Positions 48,744 through 60,389 are shown, numbered from the stretch's first letter. The stretch: DNA of 64,000 nucleotides from Pseudolabrys sp. (GCA_019689975.1 JADGGK010000006.1:1-64000), one strand, 5' to 3'. A program made the numbers and translations. The notes: generated by a model not told the origin, from the letters alone.

Positions 48744-49466
48744 ATGAATCCCGACGTGGCACAGTCGGCGTTGCCGCTCACATCGTCCGATCTTTCGCTG
48801 CTCACGCTGTTTTGGCACGCCCATTGGATCGTCAAGAGCGTGATGATCGGGCTGCTCGGCTGCTCGGTCTGGGTCTGGGCGATTTTCATCGACAAGACCG
48901 TCCTTTACGCCCACAGCCGCAAGGCGATGGACCGCTTCGAACAGGCGTTCTGGTCGGGCGACTCGCTCGACGAGCTCTACCGCTCTTTATCGTCGAAGCC
49001 GAACCACTCAATGGCGGCCTTGTTCGTCGCGGCGATGCGCGAGTGGAAGCGCAGTTTCGAGGGCGCGCCGAAATCCTTCGCCGGTCTGCAGGCGCGCATC
49101 GAAAAGGTCATGGACGTGACGATCGCGCGCGAGGTCGAGCGCCTCGAGCGCCGGCTACTGGTGCTCGCCACCATCGGCTCGGCCGGCCCCTTCATCGGCC
49201 TGTTCGGCACGGTTTGGGGCATCATGACGAGCTTTCAGTCGATCGCCGCCTCGAAAAACACGTCGCTCGCCATCGTCGCGCCGGGCATTGCCGAGGCGCT
49301 GTTCGCCACAGCCCTCGGCCTCGTCGCCGCCATACCGGCGACGATTTTCTATAACAAGTTCGCCGCCGAGGTGAACAAGCAGGCCCAGAGGCTCGAGAGC
49401 TTCGCCGACGAGTTCGCAGCCATTCTTTCACGCCAGATCGACCTGAACGGGGTGAGAGGCGCATGA
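48744..49466 (+). CDS. tolQ: Tol-Pal system protein TolQ
   Basis: LLTLFWHAHWIVKSVMIGLLGCSVWVWAIFIDK...GSAGPFIGLFGTVWGIMTSFQSIA. Confidence 0.96.
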   Translation: MNPDVAQSALPLTSSDLSLLTLFWHAHWIVKSVMIGLLGCSVWVWAIFIDKTVLYAHSRKAMDRFEQAFWSGDSLDELYRSLSSKPNHSMAALFVAAMREWKRSFEGAPKSFAGLQARIEKVMDVTIAREVERLERRLLVLATIGSAGPFIGLFGTVWGIMTSFQSIAASKNTSLAIVAPGIAEALFATALGLVAAIPATIFYNKFAAEVNKQAQRLESFADEFAAILSRQIDLNGVRGA

Positions 49467-49524
49467 TCCCGGAAGGCAGCCGCGGGTTATCGAGCCGGAT
49501 CAGGGACCAAGGGGCGCGAGTCTG

Positions 49525-49980
49525 ATGGCCGCCAATGCTGGCACGCCGGTTCTCGGGCACAGGAAGCATCATCGCCGCAAGGTGATGAGCGAAATCAACG
49601 TCACGCCCATGGTGGACGTGATGCTGGTGCTGCTCATCATCTTCATGGTGTCGGCGCCGCTGCTGACCGTGGGGGTTCCGATCGATCTGCCCACCAGCCA
49701 GGCAAAAAGCCTCGAGCAGGACAAGGAGCCGCTGACCATCTCCGTCAATGTGAAGGGGCAGATCTACCTGCAAAATGCCGAAATTGCATTGGACGATCTG
49801 ATACCCAAGCTCATGGCCATCGCCCAGGCGCGCGGGGGGACCGAGACCCAGGTCTATGTGCGCGGCGACAGAAAGGTCGATTACGGCACCATGATGAAGG
49901 TCATGGGGCGGTTGTCGGCCGCCGGCTTTCACCGGGTCGCGCTGGTGACGGAGTTCGAGCAAGGCACGAAGGTCCAATAA
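49525..49980 (+). CDS. tolR: Tol-Pal system protein TolR
   Basis: MSEINVTPMVDVMLVLLIIFMVSAPLLTVGVPIDLP. Confidence 0.96.
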   Translation: MAANAGTPVLGHRKHHRRKVMSEINVTPMVDVMLVLLIIFMVSAPLLTVGVPIDLPTSQAKSLEQDKEPLTISVNVKGQIYLQNAEIALDDLIPKLMAIAQARGGTETQVYVRGDRKVDYGTMMKVMGRLSAAGFHRVALVTEFEQGTKVQ

Positions 49981-50846
49981 TGCGGATGAGGACGGCCTCA
50001 GCGATTTCGGCCGGGCTCCACATCGCCGTATTGCTGTGGGCCACGCTTTCCTTTACCGGCAAGAGTTTCGATGCCCCGCAACCCGACCCCTTGCCGGTCA
50101 ATCTGATCAGCGACAAGGAGTTTTCCGAGTTGACCAAGGGCGTCAAGCAAGCGCCCAAGCCGGTCGAAAAACCCAAGCCGTTGGTCGAGAAGAAGGCTGA
50201 CGAGGTCAAGCCGGTCGAGGAAATCAAGCCCAAGATCGACGACAAGAAGCCGGAAATCAAACCGACCGCCGAACAGGTGCCCCCGCCGGCACCGCTGCCG
50301 AAGCCCGATCCGATTGCCGAGAAGCTCAAGTCGGAACCCGACCCGCGCGCGGCGAAGGCCGACCCCGCCCCTCTGCCGCCGCACAAGCCATCTCGGCCGC
50401 AACCGAAATTCGATGCGAGCAAGATCGCCGCTCTGCTCGACAAGCGCGAGCCGGAACGCAAGGCCGCGCTGGGCAGCGATTTGAATAGTTCTCCCTCGCT
50501 CGGCGCGCCGATGGGCAACGCCGCCAGGCTCTCGCAGTCCGAGCTCGACGCATTGCGTGCACGGTTGATGGCATTATGGAATCCGCCGGATCCGGGTCGG
50601 GATGCCGAGCGGCTGCGCATCACCATTCGCATCACCTTTACCCGCGGCGGGATGCTGGCGGCACCGCCCATCGTGCTCACCAGCGGCAGCGGGCCGCGCT
50701 TCATGGCGATGCGCGACAGCGCCGTGCGTGCGGTGTTGATCGGCCAACCTTACACGATGCTGCGCCCGGAGCACTACGACAGCTGGCGCGAAATCGACTT
50801 CACCTTCGACACCTCGGAAATGTACAAAGATCTTCCGACACGATGA
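49980..50846 (+). CDS. tolA: Cell envelope integrity protein TolA-like
   Basis: N-terminal TM, Pro/Lys-rich middle, C-terminal TolA/TonB-like domain; directly after tolR with overlapping stop/start. Confidence 0.9.
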   Translation: MRMRTASAISAGLHIAVLLWATLSFTGKSFDAPQPDPLPVNLISDKEFSELTKGVKQAPKPVEKPKPLVEKKADEVKPVEEIKPKIDDKKPEIKPTAEQVPPPAPLPKPDPIAEKLKSEPDPRAAKADPAPLPPHKPSRPQPKFDASKIAALLDKREPERKAALGSDLNSSPSLGAPMGNAARLSQSELDALRARLMALWNPPDPGRDAERLRITIRITFTRGGMLAAPPIVLTSGSGPRFMAMRDSAVRAVLIGQPYTMLRPEHYDSWREIDFTFDTSEMYKDLPTR

Positions 50847-52180
50847 ATCGACCGAACCCCCTTGCCGATTCCGGAATCGACCGTCGCCGCTTGCTCACGG
50901 GTGCGGGTGCGCTCGCGTTGCTCGGATCCCGTCCGGCACGCGCGGTCCTGAACATCGACATCAATCGCGGCAATCCGCAGCCGATGCCGATCGCCATCCC
51001 CGATTTCGTGGCCGGGTCACCCGGCGACATCGAGGCGGCGCGCAATGTGACCAGTGTGATCACGAACGATCTGCGCCGCAGCGGGTTGTTTGCCCCCATC
51101 AGTCCTCAGGCATTCGTCGAACGGATCACCAACGGCGACGCGATCCCCCGCTTCCAGGATTGGCGGGTCATCAATGCGCAGGCGCTGGTCACGGGAGGCA
51201 TCACGCGCCAAGGTGACGGACGATTGCGCGCGCAGTTTCGCCTCTGGGACGTGTTTGCCGGCCAGCAGCTCGACGGCAAGCAGTATTATACCGGCCCGGA
51301 CAATTGGCGGCGTATCGCCCATATCATTGCCGACCAAATCTACGAGACGCTTACCGGTGAGAAGGGTTATTTCGACAGTCGCATCGTCTTCGTCGACGAG
51401 ACCGGTCCCAAGGATCGCCGCGTCAAACGACTCGCATTAATGGATCAGGACGGGTTCGGCGTGCGGTATCTGACACGCGGCGATGAGCTCGTACTCACGC
51501 CGCGCTTCAACCCGACGACGCAGGAAATTACCTACATGGCCTACGGGCAGGGCGAGCCGCGCGTCTATCTGCTCAACATCGAAACGGGCCAGCGCGAAAT
51601 CGTCGGGAATTTCCCCGGCATGACCTTCGCGCCGCGTTTCTCGCCGGATGGACAGCGCGTGGTGATGAGTTTGCAGCAGGGACCGAACGCCAATCTGTTC
51701 GTCATGGACCTGCGCTCCAAACAGACCACGCGCCTGACCGATACGCCCGCGATCGATACCGCACCGTGCTATTCTCCCGACGGCCGGCAAATCGTGTTCG
51801 AAAGCGACCGCGGCGGTTCGCAGCAGCTCTATGTGATGCCGGCGAACGGTGGCCCGGCGACCCGCATCAGCTTCGGGGACGGACGCCATTCGACGCCGGT
51901 CTGGTCGCCGCGCGGCGACTATATTGCATTCACCGGCATGATCGGCGGCCAATTCGCCATCGGCATCCTGCGGCCCGACGGATCCGGGGAACGGATTCTC
52001 ACCGAAGGGTTCCACAACGAAGGGCCGACTTTCGCCCCTAACGGCCGGGTTTTGATGTTTTTCCGCGACCTCGGGCCCGGTCCCTTCCTTTATACGATCG
52101 ATGTCAACGGACGGAACGAATTGAAGGAGCCGACCCCGAGCTACGCCTCGGATCCCGCCTGGTCGCCGTTGCTGTCCTGA
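50843..52180 (+). CDS. tolB: Tol-Pal system beta-propeller protein TolB
   Basis: ATG 50843 overlaps tolA stop. Signal with [14 protein letters not shown]; propeller repeats [41 protein letters not shown]. Confidence 0.96.
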   Translation: MNRPNPLADSGIDRRRLLTGAGALALLGSRPARAVLNIDINRGNPQPMPIAIPDFVAGSPGDIEAARNVTSVITNDLRRSGLFAPISPQAFVERITNGDAIPRFQDWRVINAQALVTGGITRQGDGRLRAQFRLWDVFAGQQLDGKQYYTGPDNWRRIAHIIADQIYETLTGEKGYFDSRIVFVDETGPKDRRVKRLALMDQDGFGVRYLTRGDELVLTPRFNPTTQEITYMAYGQGEPRVYLLNIETGQREIVGNFPGMTFAPRFSPDGQRVVMSLQQGPNANLFVMDLRSKQTTRLTDTPAIDTAPCYSPDGRQIVFESDRGGSQQLYVMPANGGPATRISFGDGRHSTPVWSPRGDYIAFTGMIGGQFAIGILRPDGSGERILTEGFHNEGPTFAPNGRVLMFFRDLGPGPFLYTIDVNGRNELKEPTPSYASDPAWSPLLS

Positions 52181-52285
52181 CCGGGTACCGGTTTCTCCCA
52201 ACAAGCGCCTTAATTTTCACGCGCTCTTAACCATCACGACAGGTATCCGCGGTTCCAACAATTTTAACGGCGCCGCGCAAGGCCT

Positions 52286-52319
52286 CATCAAGGTTGATGG
52301 AACGTTCGTTTAACGAACG
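52286..52319. promoter_or_regulatory. Two adjacent inverted repeats upstream of pal
   Basis: CATCAA-GG-TTGATG (52286-52299) and CGTTCGTT-T-AACGAACG (52303-52319). Confidence 0.45.
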
Positions 52320-52372
52320 GGGCGTTAGACCTCGGGCCAGCTCCGGTCATGTGTGCGAATGGAGGCACCGGA

Positions 52373-52867
52373 ATGATCGATCTCGGAAAAACGCTACGCG
52401 GCATCCGCCTGGCGGCGATCCTCGGCGCCGCGCTGAGCATCGCGGCGTGCGCCAACCAGAACGCCGATAACGCTCTTGCCAATGCGAATAGCGCGGCGGT
52501 TCCCGGCAGCCAGCAGGACTTCGTGGTGAACGTCGGCGACAGGGTGTTCTTCGAAACCGATTCGTCGGAACTCTCCGCTCAGGCGCGCGCCACCCTCGAC
52601 AAGCAGGCGCAATGGCTGAGCCGCTATCCGCAATATACTTTCACGATCGAGGGGCATGCCGACGAGCGCGGGACGCGCGAGTACAATCTCGCGCTCGGCG
52701 CTCGGCGCGCGCAGGCCGTGCGCGATTATCTGATTTCGCGCGGCATCGCGGCCAACCGCATGAACACGATATCCTACGGCAAGGAGCGGCCGGTTGCGCT
52801 GTGTGACGACATCTCCTGCTGGGCACAGAATCGTCGCGCGGTGACCGTGCTCAACGCGAGCTCGTAG
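52373..52867 (+). CDS. pal: Peptidoglycan-associated lipoprotein Pal
   Basis: Lipobox LSIAAC; OmpA-like FTIEGHADERGTREYNLALGARRAQAVRDYLISRGI. Start at ATG 52373. Confidence 0.96.
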   Translation: MIDLGKTLRGIRLAAILGAALSIAACANQNADNALANANSAAVPGSQQDFVVNVGDRVFFETDSSELSAQARATLDKQAQWLSRYPQYTFTIEGHADERGTREYNLALGARRAQAVRDYLISRGIAANRMNTISYGKERPVALCDDISCWAQNRRAVTVLNASS

Positions 52868-53029
52868 GCCGCGCGGTCGTCGCGATCGATCAAGGTGCGG
52901 TGTGGACATGCGGCGCCGCCTCCCGGGCGAGGATCGGGCAACCTCCCGGTCCCGTTCGCAGTCACAATTTCGACGCAGCGGCGCTCGATGCTGGGGGTTC
53001 CCGGAGACCGGGGCCGGACCGTAATCACA

Positions 53030-54076
53030 ATGAACCGCTTGCAACATCCGCGTTGCACAGTTGTGCTCGCTGCGTTCGCCATGCTCGTCATCGCCGGCGC
53101 GGTTCGGGCGCAGGATCGCGGCGGTCTTTTCGATGACATCTTCAATCGAGGCGAGCCGCCGCAGAGCCAGAACCGCACGGTGGTCCAGAACGACGAAGCG
53201 GGCGAACTTTCCGCGCGCGTCGCTCGCTTGGAGAATGCGCTGCGGCAGCTAACCGGGACGGTGGAACAGCTGCAGCATCAGAACCAGCTGCTGCAGATGC
53301 AGCTGCAGCAGCTTGGAGCCCGCGGCGCGGCCCCCGCGGCACCGCCGGCCGGCGCGCCGCCCGTGAGCGCGCCCCCCGTGGCCGCACCCCCGGCAGCCAC
53401 TCCAAGCACGCTGCCGCCGGTGGATCGGCATTCCGACGCCTTCGATCCGACCAAGAATCCCAACGCCCCCGGCGCGCCGCGCGCGCTCAACCTCGAAGCG
53501 CGGGGCGTGGCGGCGCCGGCCGCCCCTCCCATGCCGGCCGCCGCCGAGCCCGCGGTCGGCGCGCCCGCAGGCCGCGAGGCCGGCGCACCGCTCGACCTCA
53601 ATTCGCTCGCCACCCCGGCCGAGCGCAATGCCCCTGCCTCGCCTCCCCCTTCACCTCCGACCGGCGTCAATCTTGCGACCTTGCCGCCGTCGCCGCGTCC
53701 GCAGGACGAATACGACATGGCCTACGGCTACGTGCTGCACAAGGATTATGCCCTCGCCGTCCAGGCCTTCCGCGACTTCATCCGGCGGCATCCCGACGAG
53801 CGTCTCGTCCCCGACGCGCAGTATTGGCTCGGCGAAAGCCTGTTCCAGCAGCAGCGTTATCGCGACGCGGCGGAAGCCTTCCTGACCGTGTCGACCAAGT
53901 ACGAACACTCGGCCAAGGCGCCCGAGGCGCTGTTGCGGCTCGGCCAGTCGCTTGCGGCGATGCATCAGAAGGAAGCCGCCTGCGCGACGCTCGCGGAAGT
54001 GGGCCGCAAATATCCGCGTGTCCCGGCCGGGATCAAGCGCAGTGTGGCGCAGGAACAGAAGCGTGCGCATTGCTGA
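53030..54076 (+). CDS. cpoB: Tol-Pal system coordinator CpoB/YbgF
   Basis: Signal peptide; coiled coil; C-terminal TPRs DEYDMAYGYVLHKDYALAVQAFRDFIRRHPDERLVPDAQYWLGESLFQQQRYRDAAEAF. Confidence 0.93.
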   Translation: MNRLQHPRCTVVLAAFAMLVIAGAVRAQDRGGLFDDIFNRGEPPQSQNRTVVQNDEAGELSARVARLENALRQLTGTVEQLQHQNQLLQMQLQQLGARGAAPAAPPAGAPPVSAPPVAAPPAATPSTLPPVDRHSDAFDPTKNPNAPGAPRALNLEARGVAAPAAPPMPAAAEPAVGAPAGREAGAPLDLNSLATPAERNAPASPPPSPPTGVNLATLPPSPRPQDEYDMAYGYVLHKDYALAVQAFRDFIRRHPDERLVPDAQYWLGESLFQQQRYRDAAEAFLTVSTKYEHSAKAPEALLRLGQSLAAMHQKEAACATLAEVGRKYPRVPAGIKRSVAQEQKRAHC

Positions 54077-55133
54077 GACAAGGCCCATTTCCGTCTCCGA
54101 AGCCAGCGCGCTCTTTTCCGATCTCTCCGATCTGCCCGCGGCGATCATTGCTGTTTCGGGAGGACCGGATTCGACCGCACTGATGCTGCTGATGGCGCGT
54201 TGGCGCGCTTCGCGTAAAACCGGGCCCAAACTCGTCGTCGCGACGGTCGACCACGGCCTGCGCCCCGAATCGCGGCGCGAGGCCGTCGCCGTGGGCCGTC
54301 TGGCACGCAAATTGGGGCTGCCGCACCGCATCCTGCGTTGGACGGGGAAGAAGCCCGCCACCGGCCTGCAGCAAGCGGCGCGCGCGGCGCGTTATCGACT
54401 GCTCGCCGCCGCCGCGCGTGCGACCGAGGCCCGCCACGTGCTCACCGCCCATACCCGTGACGATCAGGCCGAAACGGTGCTTATTCGCCTCTGTCGCGGC
54501 AGCGGGCTGAGCGGCTTGGCGGCCATGAGTCGGCGCGCGGCGCTGCCCGGTGCCCCGGATCTCGAGCTCGTTCGTCCGCTGCTCGACGTTCCCAAGTCGC
54601 GGCTGCTGGCCACGCTCAAGGCCGCGAGAATTCCTTTCGCCAGCGATCCGTCCAATCGCGATCCTCGTTTTGCGCGGACGCGGCTGCGCGCTCTGCTGCC
54701 GGCGCTGGCGGAGGAGGGGCTCGACAGCGCCCGGCTCGCGCTCTTCGCCCATCGTGTCAAGCGCGCGGAGGCGGCGCTGGAGGCGGCGACCGACCAGGCG
54801 GCGCGCGCCCTGCTGGTCGAACTGCCCGGCGGCGCAGTGACGCTGGAAGCCGCGCGCCTGGCCGATCTGCCGACCGAGATCGCACTGCGGCTTCTCGGGC
54901 GACTTGTGGCACGGATCGGGACCGAAGGACCGGTCGAACTCGGCAAGCTCGAGGCTCTCCAATCGGCGCTGGCGGCGGCCATCGCGACGAAAGGTCGCCT
55001 GCGGCGGAGCTTGGCGGGGGCGGTCGTGACATTGGCTGGGATAAATGTCGTGATCGAGCCGGCCCCGCCGCGGCGTGCGAGAAACTTAACCACGGGCGGA
55101 AGGGGTGCAGCGGCCGGCACGAAAACGCGCTAG
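54063..55133 (+). CDS. tilS: tRNA(Ile)-lysidine synthase
   Basis: IIAVSGGPDSTALMLLMARW PP-loop; DHGLRPESRREA; HTRDDQAETVLIRL. Probable GTG start at 54063. Confidence 0.92.
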   Translation: MRIAETRPISVSEASALFSDLSDLPAAIIAVSGGPDSTALMLLMARWRASRKTGPKLVVATVDHGLRPESRREAVAVGRLARKLGLPHRILRWTGKKPATGLQQAARAARYRLLAAAARATEARHVLTAHTRDDQAETVLIRLCRGSGLSGLAAMSRRAALPGAPDLELVRPLLDVPKSRLLATLKAARIPFASDPSNRDPRFARTRLRALLPALAEEGLDSARLALFAHRVKRAEAALEAATDQAARALLVELPGGAVTLEAARLADLPTEIALRLLGRLVARIGTEGPVELGKLEALQSALAAAIATKGRLRRSLAGAVVTLAGINVVIEPAPPRRARNLTTGGRGAAAGTKTR

Positions 55134-55280
55134 AATGGACGGAAATCCGTTAAATCGGGCCTTTCCTTGCCTCATTGCGGTGCCTACATTCGACGCAGGT
55201 CTGGACGAGCATTGGCCCCGAATGTCGTAGGACGGAAACATGGAGCTGCGGCGCAACCCTTTGCGGCGTAGAAACGCCTG

Positions 55281-57206
55281 ATGAATGCCAATCTTCGCAA
55301 CTTTGCCCTTTGGGTGATCATCGTCCTCCTGCTGCTGGCTCTGTTCACGCTCTTTCAGAATCCGGGGCAGCGCACCGCCTCGCAGGACATTTCCTTCTCA
55401 CAATTCCTCAACGAGGTGGATCAAGGTCGCGTGCGCGACGTGACCATCCAGGGCCAGGATATCCGCGGCACGTTCCAGAACGGCAGCAGTTTCCAGACCT
55501 ATGCGCCGCAGGACCCCGGTCTGGTGCAGAAACTCTACGCCAAGGGCGTCTCGATCACGGCCAAGCCGCCTTCCGACAACGTGCCCTGGTTCGTGTCGCT
55601 GCTCGTGTCGTGGCTGCCCTTCATCGCGCTTATCGGCGTCTGGATTTTCCTTTCCCGCCAGATGCAGGGCGCCGGCGGCAAGGCGCTCGGCTTCGGCAAA
55701 TCGCGGGCAAAACTTTTGGCCGAAACCCACGGCCGCGTCACCTTCGAGGATGTCGCCGGCGTCGACGAAGCCAAACAGGATCTGCAGGAGATCGTCGAAT
55801 TTCTCCGTGACCCGGGGAAATTCCAGCGCCTTGGCGGGCGCATCCCGCGCGGCGTGTTGTTGGTCGGCCCTCCGGGCGTGGGAAAGACCTTGATCGCGCG
55901 CGCCGTCGCCGGCGAAGCCAATGTGCCGTTCTTCCTCATTTCGGGGTCCGACTTTGTCGAGATGTTCGTGGGCGTCGGCGCCTCGCGCGTGCGCGACATG
56001 TTCGAGCAGGCGAAGAAGAACGCGCCGTGCATCATCTTCATCGACGAGATCGATGCGGTCGGTCGCCATCGCGGCGCCGGGCTGGGCGGCGGCAATGACG
56101 AGCGAGAGCAGACGCTCAACCAGTTGCTGGTGGAAATGGATGGTTTCGAGGCGAATGAGGGCATCATCCTGATCGCCGCCACCAACCGCCCCGACGTGCT
56201 GGATCCGGCGCTGTTGCGTCCCGGCCGGTTCGACCGCCAGGTGGTGGTGCCCAATCCCGACGTCGTCGGTCGCGAGCAGATTTTGAAGGTGCACGTGCGC
56301 AAGGTTCCGCTGGCGCCCGACGTCAATCTCAAGACGATCGCGCGCGGCACGCCCGGTTTTTCCGGCGCCGATTTGATGAACCTTGTGAACGAGGCCGCGT
56401 TGCTGGCGGCGCGACGCAACAAGCGCATGGTCACGCAAGCCGAGTTCGAGGATGCCAAGGACAAGGTGATGATGGGCGCCGAGCGCAAGTCCATGGTGAT
56501 GACGGATGAGGAGAAGCTTCTCACCGCCTATCACGAGGGCGGGCATGCCATCGTCGCACTTAACGTCAAGGCGGCCGATCCGGTCCACAAGGCGACCATC
56601 ATCCCGCGCGGCCGCGCGCTCGGCATGGTGATGCAGCTGCCCGAGCGCGACAAGCTGTCGATGTCGCTCGAACAGATGACGTCGCGCCTCGCCATCATGA
56701 TGGGCGGCCGTGTCGCGGAAGAACTGGTATTCGGAAAGGACAAGGTCACCTCGGGCGCGGCATCGGACATCGAGCAGGCGACCCGCCTCGCCCGCATGAT
56801 GGTCACGCGCTGGGGCTTGTCGGAGGAACTCGGCACCGTCGCTTACGGCGAGAACCAGGACGAGGTGTTCCTCGGCTATCAGGTCACGCGCCAACAGAAC
56901 ATTTCCGAGGAGACGTCACGCAAGATCGATGCCGAGATTCGTCGCCTGATCGAGGCCGCTTACGCCGAGGCCAAGCAGATTCTGACGGAGAAGCGCGCCG
57001 ACCTCGAAGTGTTGGCCAAGGGCCTGATCGAATTCGAGACGCTGACCGGCGAGGAGATCAAGGACCTGCTCCAGGGCAAGCGTCCGGTGCGCGAAAGCGT
57101 GATCGAGCCTGCAGGCCCTCGCTCCTCGGCGGTTCCCCCGGCAGGCAAGCCGCGTCAGCGACCCGGCTCGCCCACCGGCGAGGTCGCGCCGCAGCCGCAG
57201 GGATAG
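55281..57206 (+). CDS. ftsH: ATP-dependent zinc metalloprotease FtsH
   Basis: [73 protein letters not shown]. Confidence 0.98.
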   Translation: MNANLRNFALWVIIVLLLLALFTLFQNPGQRTASQDISFSQFLNEVDQGRVRDVTIQGQDIRGTFQNGSSFQTYAPQDPGLVQKLYAKGVSITAKPPSDNVPWFVSLLVSWLPFIALIGVWIFLSRQMQGAGGKALGFGKSRAKLLAETHGRVTFEDVAGVDEAKQDLQEIVEFLRDPGKFQRLGGRIPRGVLLVGPPGVGKTLIARAVAGEANVPFFLISGSDFVEMFVGVGASRVRDMFEQAKKNAPCIIFIDEIDAVGRHRGAGLGGGNDEREQTLNQLLVEMDGFEANEGIILIAATNRPDVLDPALLRPGRFDRQVVVPNPDVVGREQILKVHVRKVPLAPDVNLKTIARGTPGFSGADLMNLVNEAALLAARRNKRMVTQAEFEDAKDKVMMGAERKSMVMTDEEKLLTAYHEGGHAIVALNVKAADPVHKATIIPRGRALGMVMQLPERDKLSMSLEQMTSRLAIMMGGRVAEELVFGKDKVTSGAASDIEQATRLARMMVTRWGLSEELGTVAYGENQDEVFLGYQVTRQQNISEETSRKIDAEIRRLIEAAYAEAKQILTEKRADLEVLAKGLIEFETLTGEEIKDLLQGKRPVRESVIEPAGPRSSAVPPAGKPRQRPGSPTGEVAPQPQG

Positions 57207-57706
57207 CGCGGATCAAGCGTGTCGATGTGGTCGTCGCCCGCGTCGGCCGACCGACGGAAAGCCGCGAACATCGATGGCGCAGCGTTGATCGGCTCGCTTT
57301 TCCCGCCGGGGGCAACGGCCAAACTGCGTGCACGGTTCGCATCGAGCCGCCGAGAGGGCTTGCGGGCATCGTCCGCCGCGCCAGGGCGCCCGCTGCCCGG
57401 GAGTGATGTCGAGACCAATCCCTCCGCCTGTCCGCGCATCGCGCCATCCACGGCTCCTGTCGCAGCGCGGGGGTCGGGCATCGCGGAACCTGCGCCGGTG
57501 CGGCGTAGCGCCGCGCCGGATCAGGGGCAGGGTCGGGCAATATCTCGCGGCCGCGGATGTGGACGGGTTACGGGCGCCACCGGGTGGCGGGAATCGGTGG
57601 CCATCGCTGTTCACGGCGGCGCGCGGCCGAGAGCTTGCCGCCGTCTTTCGGCCGAATGCGCCTTGATCTGCAATCGTGCCCGCGCGTGTCAAGGAGGTCG
57701 AGATTC

Positions 57707-58906
57707 ATGTCGATGCCCGCCGCGTTGAGCCGCCGTCGCGGCTATGCCGGTCCTGCGCTGTTCGCCTACGGATTCCGCCCCTTCTTTCTGGCAGCCGGAC
57801 TGTGGGCGCCCTTCGCGATACTCATCTGGCTGCCGCAATATTTCGGGCAATTGACGTTGCCAATCGCCTTCGGCGCGCTCGATTGGCACATGCATGAAAT
57901 GCTTTACGGCTACGTGGCCGCGGCGGTCGCGGGCTTCCTGCTCACCGCGATCCCGAACTGGACCGGCCGTCTACCCGTCAGCGGCTGGCCGCTCGGGGGC
58001 CTCGTGTTGCTCTGGGCGGCCGGTCGCTTGGCGATTCTGTTATCGGCCTGGATCGGTGCGACGACGGCCGCGGTCATCGACGTCGCCTTTCTGATGACGC
58101 TCGCCATCGTTGCCGGCCGAGAGATCGTGGCCGGAAAGAACTGGCGCAATCTGCGCGTCCTGCTCTTGCTCGGTGTGCTGATCGCGGGCAACGCCGTGTT
58201 TCACGCGGAAGTGCTTCTCGACGGCACGAGCGCCTACGGTCCTCGCATCGGGCTTGGCGCCATCGTGTTGCTGATCTCATTGATCGGGGGTCGTATCGTG
58301 CCGAGCTTCACCCACAACTGGCTGGTGCGCCACAATCCCGGTCTTCTGCCGAAGCCGTTTTCCCGTTTCGACGCGCTGACCCTTGCCGCGAGCGCATGCG
58401 CGCTGCTTGGGTGGATCGTCGCGCCGACGCATCCGGCAAGCGGTGTCATGCTGGCGCTGGCGGGGTTGCTCCAGATCGTACGGCTCGCGCGATGGAGCGG
58501 CCATCGGACGGTCGCCGATCGACTCGTGCTGGTCTTGCACGTGGGCTATCTGTTTGTCCCCGCGGGATTCCTGCTGGTCGGCGCTTCCGCCTTGACTGCC
58601 GCCGTGCCGTCCACGGCCGGCATTCACGCCTGGACGACGGGAGCCATCGGTCTGATGACGCTCGCGGTGATGACGCGGGCGACGCTCGGTCATACCGGGC
58701 AGGCTCTGCAAGCGGGGCCGGCGACGCAAGCGGTCTATGCCCTCGTGTTGGCGGCCGCGTTGCTGCGCATTGGGGCGGCCTTTGCCGGATCATACGCGCT
58801 CCTCGAATGGGCCGGCGCGGCCTGGATCATCGGCTTTGTGGTCTTCGTGGTGGTTTATGGGCCGTTGCTCGTCGCGTCCAAACCGGTCTGGTCGGGGACG
58901 CGTTGA
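57707..58906 (+). CDS. NnrS family protein
   Basis: ALFAYGFRPFFLAAGLWAPFAILIW...DWHMHEMLYGYVAAAVAGFLLTAIPNWTGR. Start at ATG 57707. Confidence 0.94.
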   Translation: MSMPAALSRRRGYAGPALFAYGFRPFFLAAGLWAPFAILIWLPQYFGQLTLPIAFGALDWHMHEMLYGYVAAAVAGFLLTAIPNWTGRLPVSGWPLGGLVLLWAAGRLAILLSAWIGATTAAVIDVAFLMTLAIVAGREIVAGKNWRNLRVLLLLGVLIAGNAVFHAEVLLDGTSAYGPRIGLGAIVLLISLIGGRIVPSFTHNWLVRHNPGLLPKPFSRFDALTLAASACALLGWIVAPTHPASGVMLALAGLLQIVRLARWSGHRTVADRLVLVLHVGYLFVPAGFLLVGASALTAAVPSTAGIHAWTTGAIGLMTLAVMTRATLGHTGQALQAGPATQAVYALVLAAALLRIGAAFAGSYALLEWAGAAWIIGFVVFVVVYGPLLVASKPVWSGTR

Positions 58907-58909
58907 CGA

Positions 58910-60121
58910 TCAGGCGGCTTCGATCGGCGGCGGCTCTGACGCCGTCGGCCTCCCGCGCGCCCAGGCGAAGTGCACTATGGCCGCCATGATGACGAGCATG
59001 GCGACGACCAGCGCGACACAACCGGGCCAGCGACCGAAGGTCCACGCCACTCCGCCCAAGGCGGCCCCGAAGCTGCCCCCGATGTAGAAGCTCGTCACAT
59101 AGAGACCCACCGCGGAGGAACGGCCGGCCCTGGCCGTGATCGTCACGTAGCTGGTGGAGACCGCCTGGCAGATCAGTCCGCATCCCGCGCCGAGCGCGAG
59201 TCCGGCGATGATCAGCGTCAGCCAGGGCGAGAGCGTGAGCGCAATGCCGAGCATCCACAGCGCGATGATCGCGATCATGAAGCGCCGCCGTCCAAAACGG
59301 CCCACGGCCCAGCCGATCCAGGGTGTCAATACCGAGCCGGTGAGATAGACCACGAACAGCGCGCCGAGCCAGCCCGCGGACAAGCCGTAGGGTGCGGCGG
59401 CAAGGTGAAAGCTGACATAGGTGAACGTGGAGATGAAGTTGAACAGCACGCCGAAGCCGACCGCATAGGTCGCGAGCAGCTGCCGGTCGCGCAAATGCGA
59501 CAGCATCTGCCGGCCCGACGCAACGAGTCCCTCCGAACGCACGAATTTGCGCTCGCGCGGTAGCAGGCACGCAACCGCCACGGCGCCCGCCAGCGTGATG
59601 CCGGCGAGCGTCATGAAGCCGGCGCGCCAGCCGATCAGGTCGGCAACGAGGCCGGTCACCAATCGCCCACTGAACCCACCCAGGCTCGAGCCGGAGGAGT
59701 AGATGCCCGCGGCGGTGGTCGCCTCGCGCGCCGGCCATTCGTCGCCGATATAGGCGACGGTAACGGCGAAGATCGGAGGCAGCATCAGCCCCTGCATCAC
59801 CCGCCAGAAGATGAGCTCCGACAGGCTGGAGGCGAGGCCGACCATCAATGTCGGCACCGTGAGCGCGAACATGGCGGCGACGATGACCCGCTTGCGGCCC
59901 AGCACGTCGGCGACCGTGCCGGTGAAGGGAGCGGTCGCCGCCACCGCGAGCGTGCTGACGGTGATAATGGTGGACACTTCGGCGGCCGTGGCGCTGAATT
60001 CGCGCGACAAAAGCGGCAGAATGGACTGCGGCGAATAAAGATTGATGAAGGCGCAGTAACCCGCGAGTCCCACGGCGAGCTGACGCGTGGACAGGGAGCG
60101 ATGTCTGGCGGGAGGACGCAT
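58910..60121 (-). CDS. MFS transporter (YnfM-like)
   Basis: GLAGYCAFINLYSPQSILPLLSREFSATAAEVSTIITVSTLAVAATAPFTGTVADVLGRKRVI. Start at ATG 60121. Confidence 0.92.
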   Translation of the reverse strand: MRPPARHRSLSTRQLAVGLAGYCAFINLYSPQSILPLLSREFSATAAEVSTIITVSTLAVAATAPFTGTVADVLGRKRVIVAAMFALTVPTLMVGLASSLSELIFWRVMQGLMLPPIFAVTVAYIGDEWPAREATTAAGIYSSGSSLGGFSGRLVTGLVADLIGWRAGFMTLAGITLAGAVAVACLLPRERKFVRSEGLVASGRQMLSHLRDRQLLATYAVGFGVLFNFISTFTYVSFHLAAAPYGLSAGWLGALFVVYLTGSVLTPWIGWAVGRFGRRRFMIAIIALWMLGIALTLSPWLTLIIAGLALGAGCGLICQAVSTSYVTITARAGRSSAVGLYVTSFYIGGSFGAALGGVAWTFGRWPGCVALVVAMLVIMAAIVHFAWARGRPTASEPPPIEAA

Positions 60122-60389
60122 TCCGGGCACCGGAAGGACGAGGCGATCTATGCTCGTTTTGCCGCCGCGCGCCAAGTCCTCGACTGGGCGGGGCTGCGCG
60201 GCGCCCGCCGCATGGCTTCGGGGCGCCATCGCGCGCCTGGCGCGCGCGGCGGGCGCGGCGACCTCGAATCGTCGCAAACACGACGCGGCGGCGTCGCAGC
60301 CATGGCAGCGCGGACAGGTGACGAAGACCTTGAATTGACGCTATCGATCGCCATGTTGCGGTGAGGGGACGACACGGGAGGCGTCCCTT

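Noticed and set aside
55398-56894. 498-aa minus-strand ORF inside ftsH
   Set aside because: Antisense to highly conserved ftsH; no domain.
57207-57706. Possible pseudogene between ftsH and nnrS
   Set aside because: 500-bp gap with open frames on both strands, but no frame gave recognisable protein motifs.
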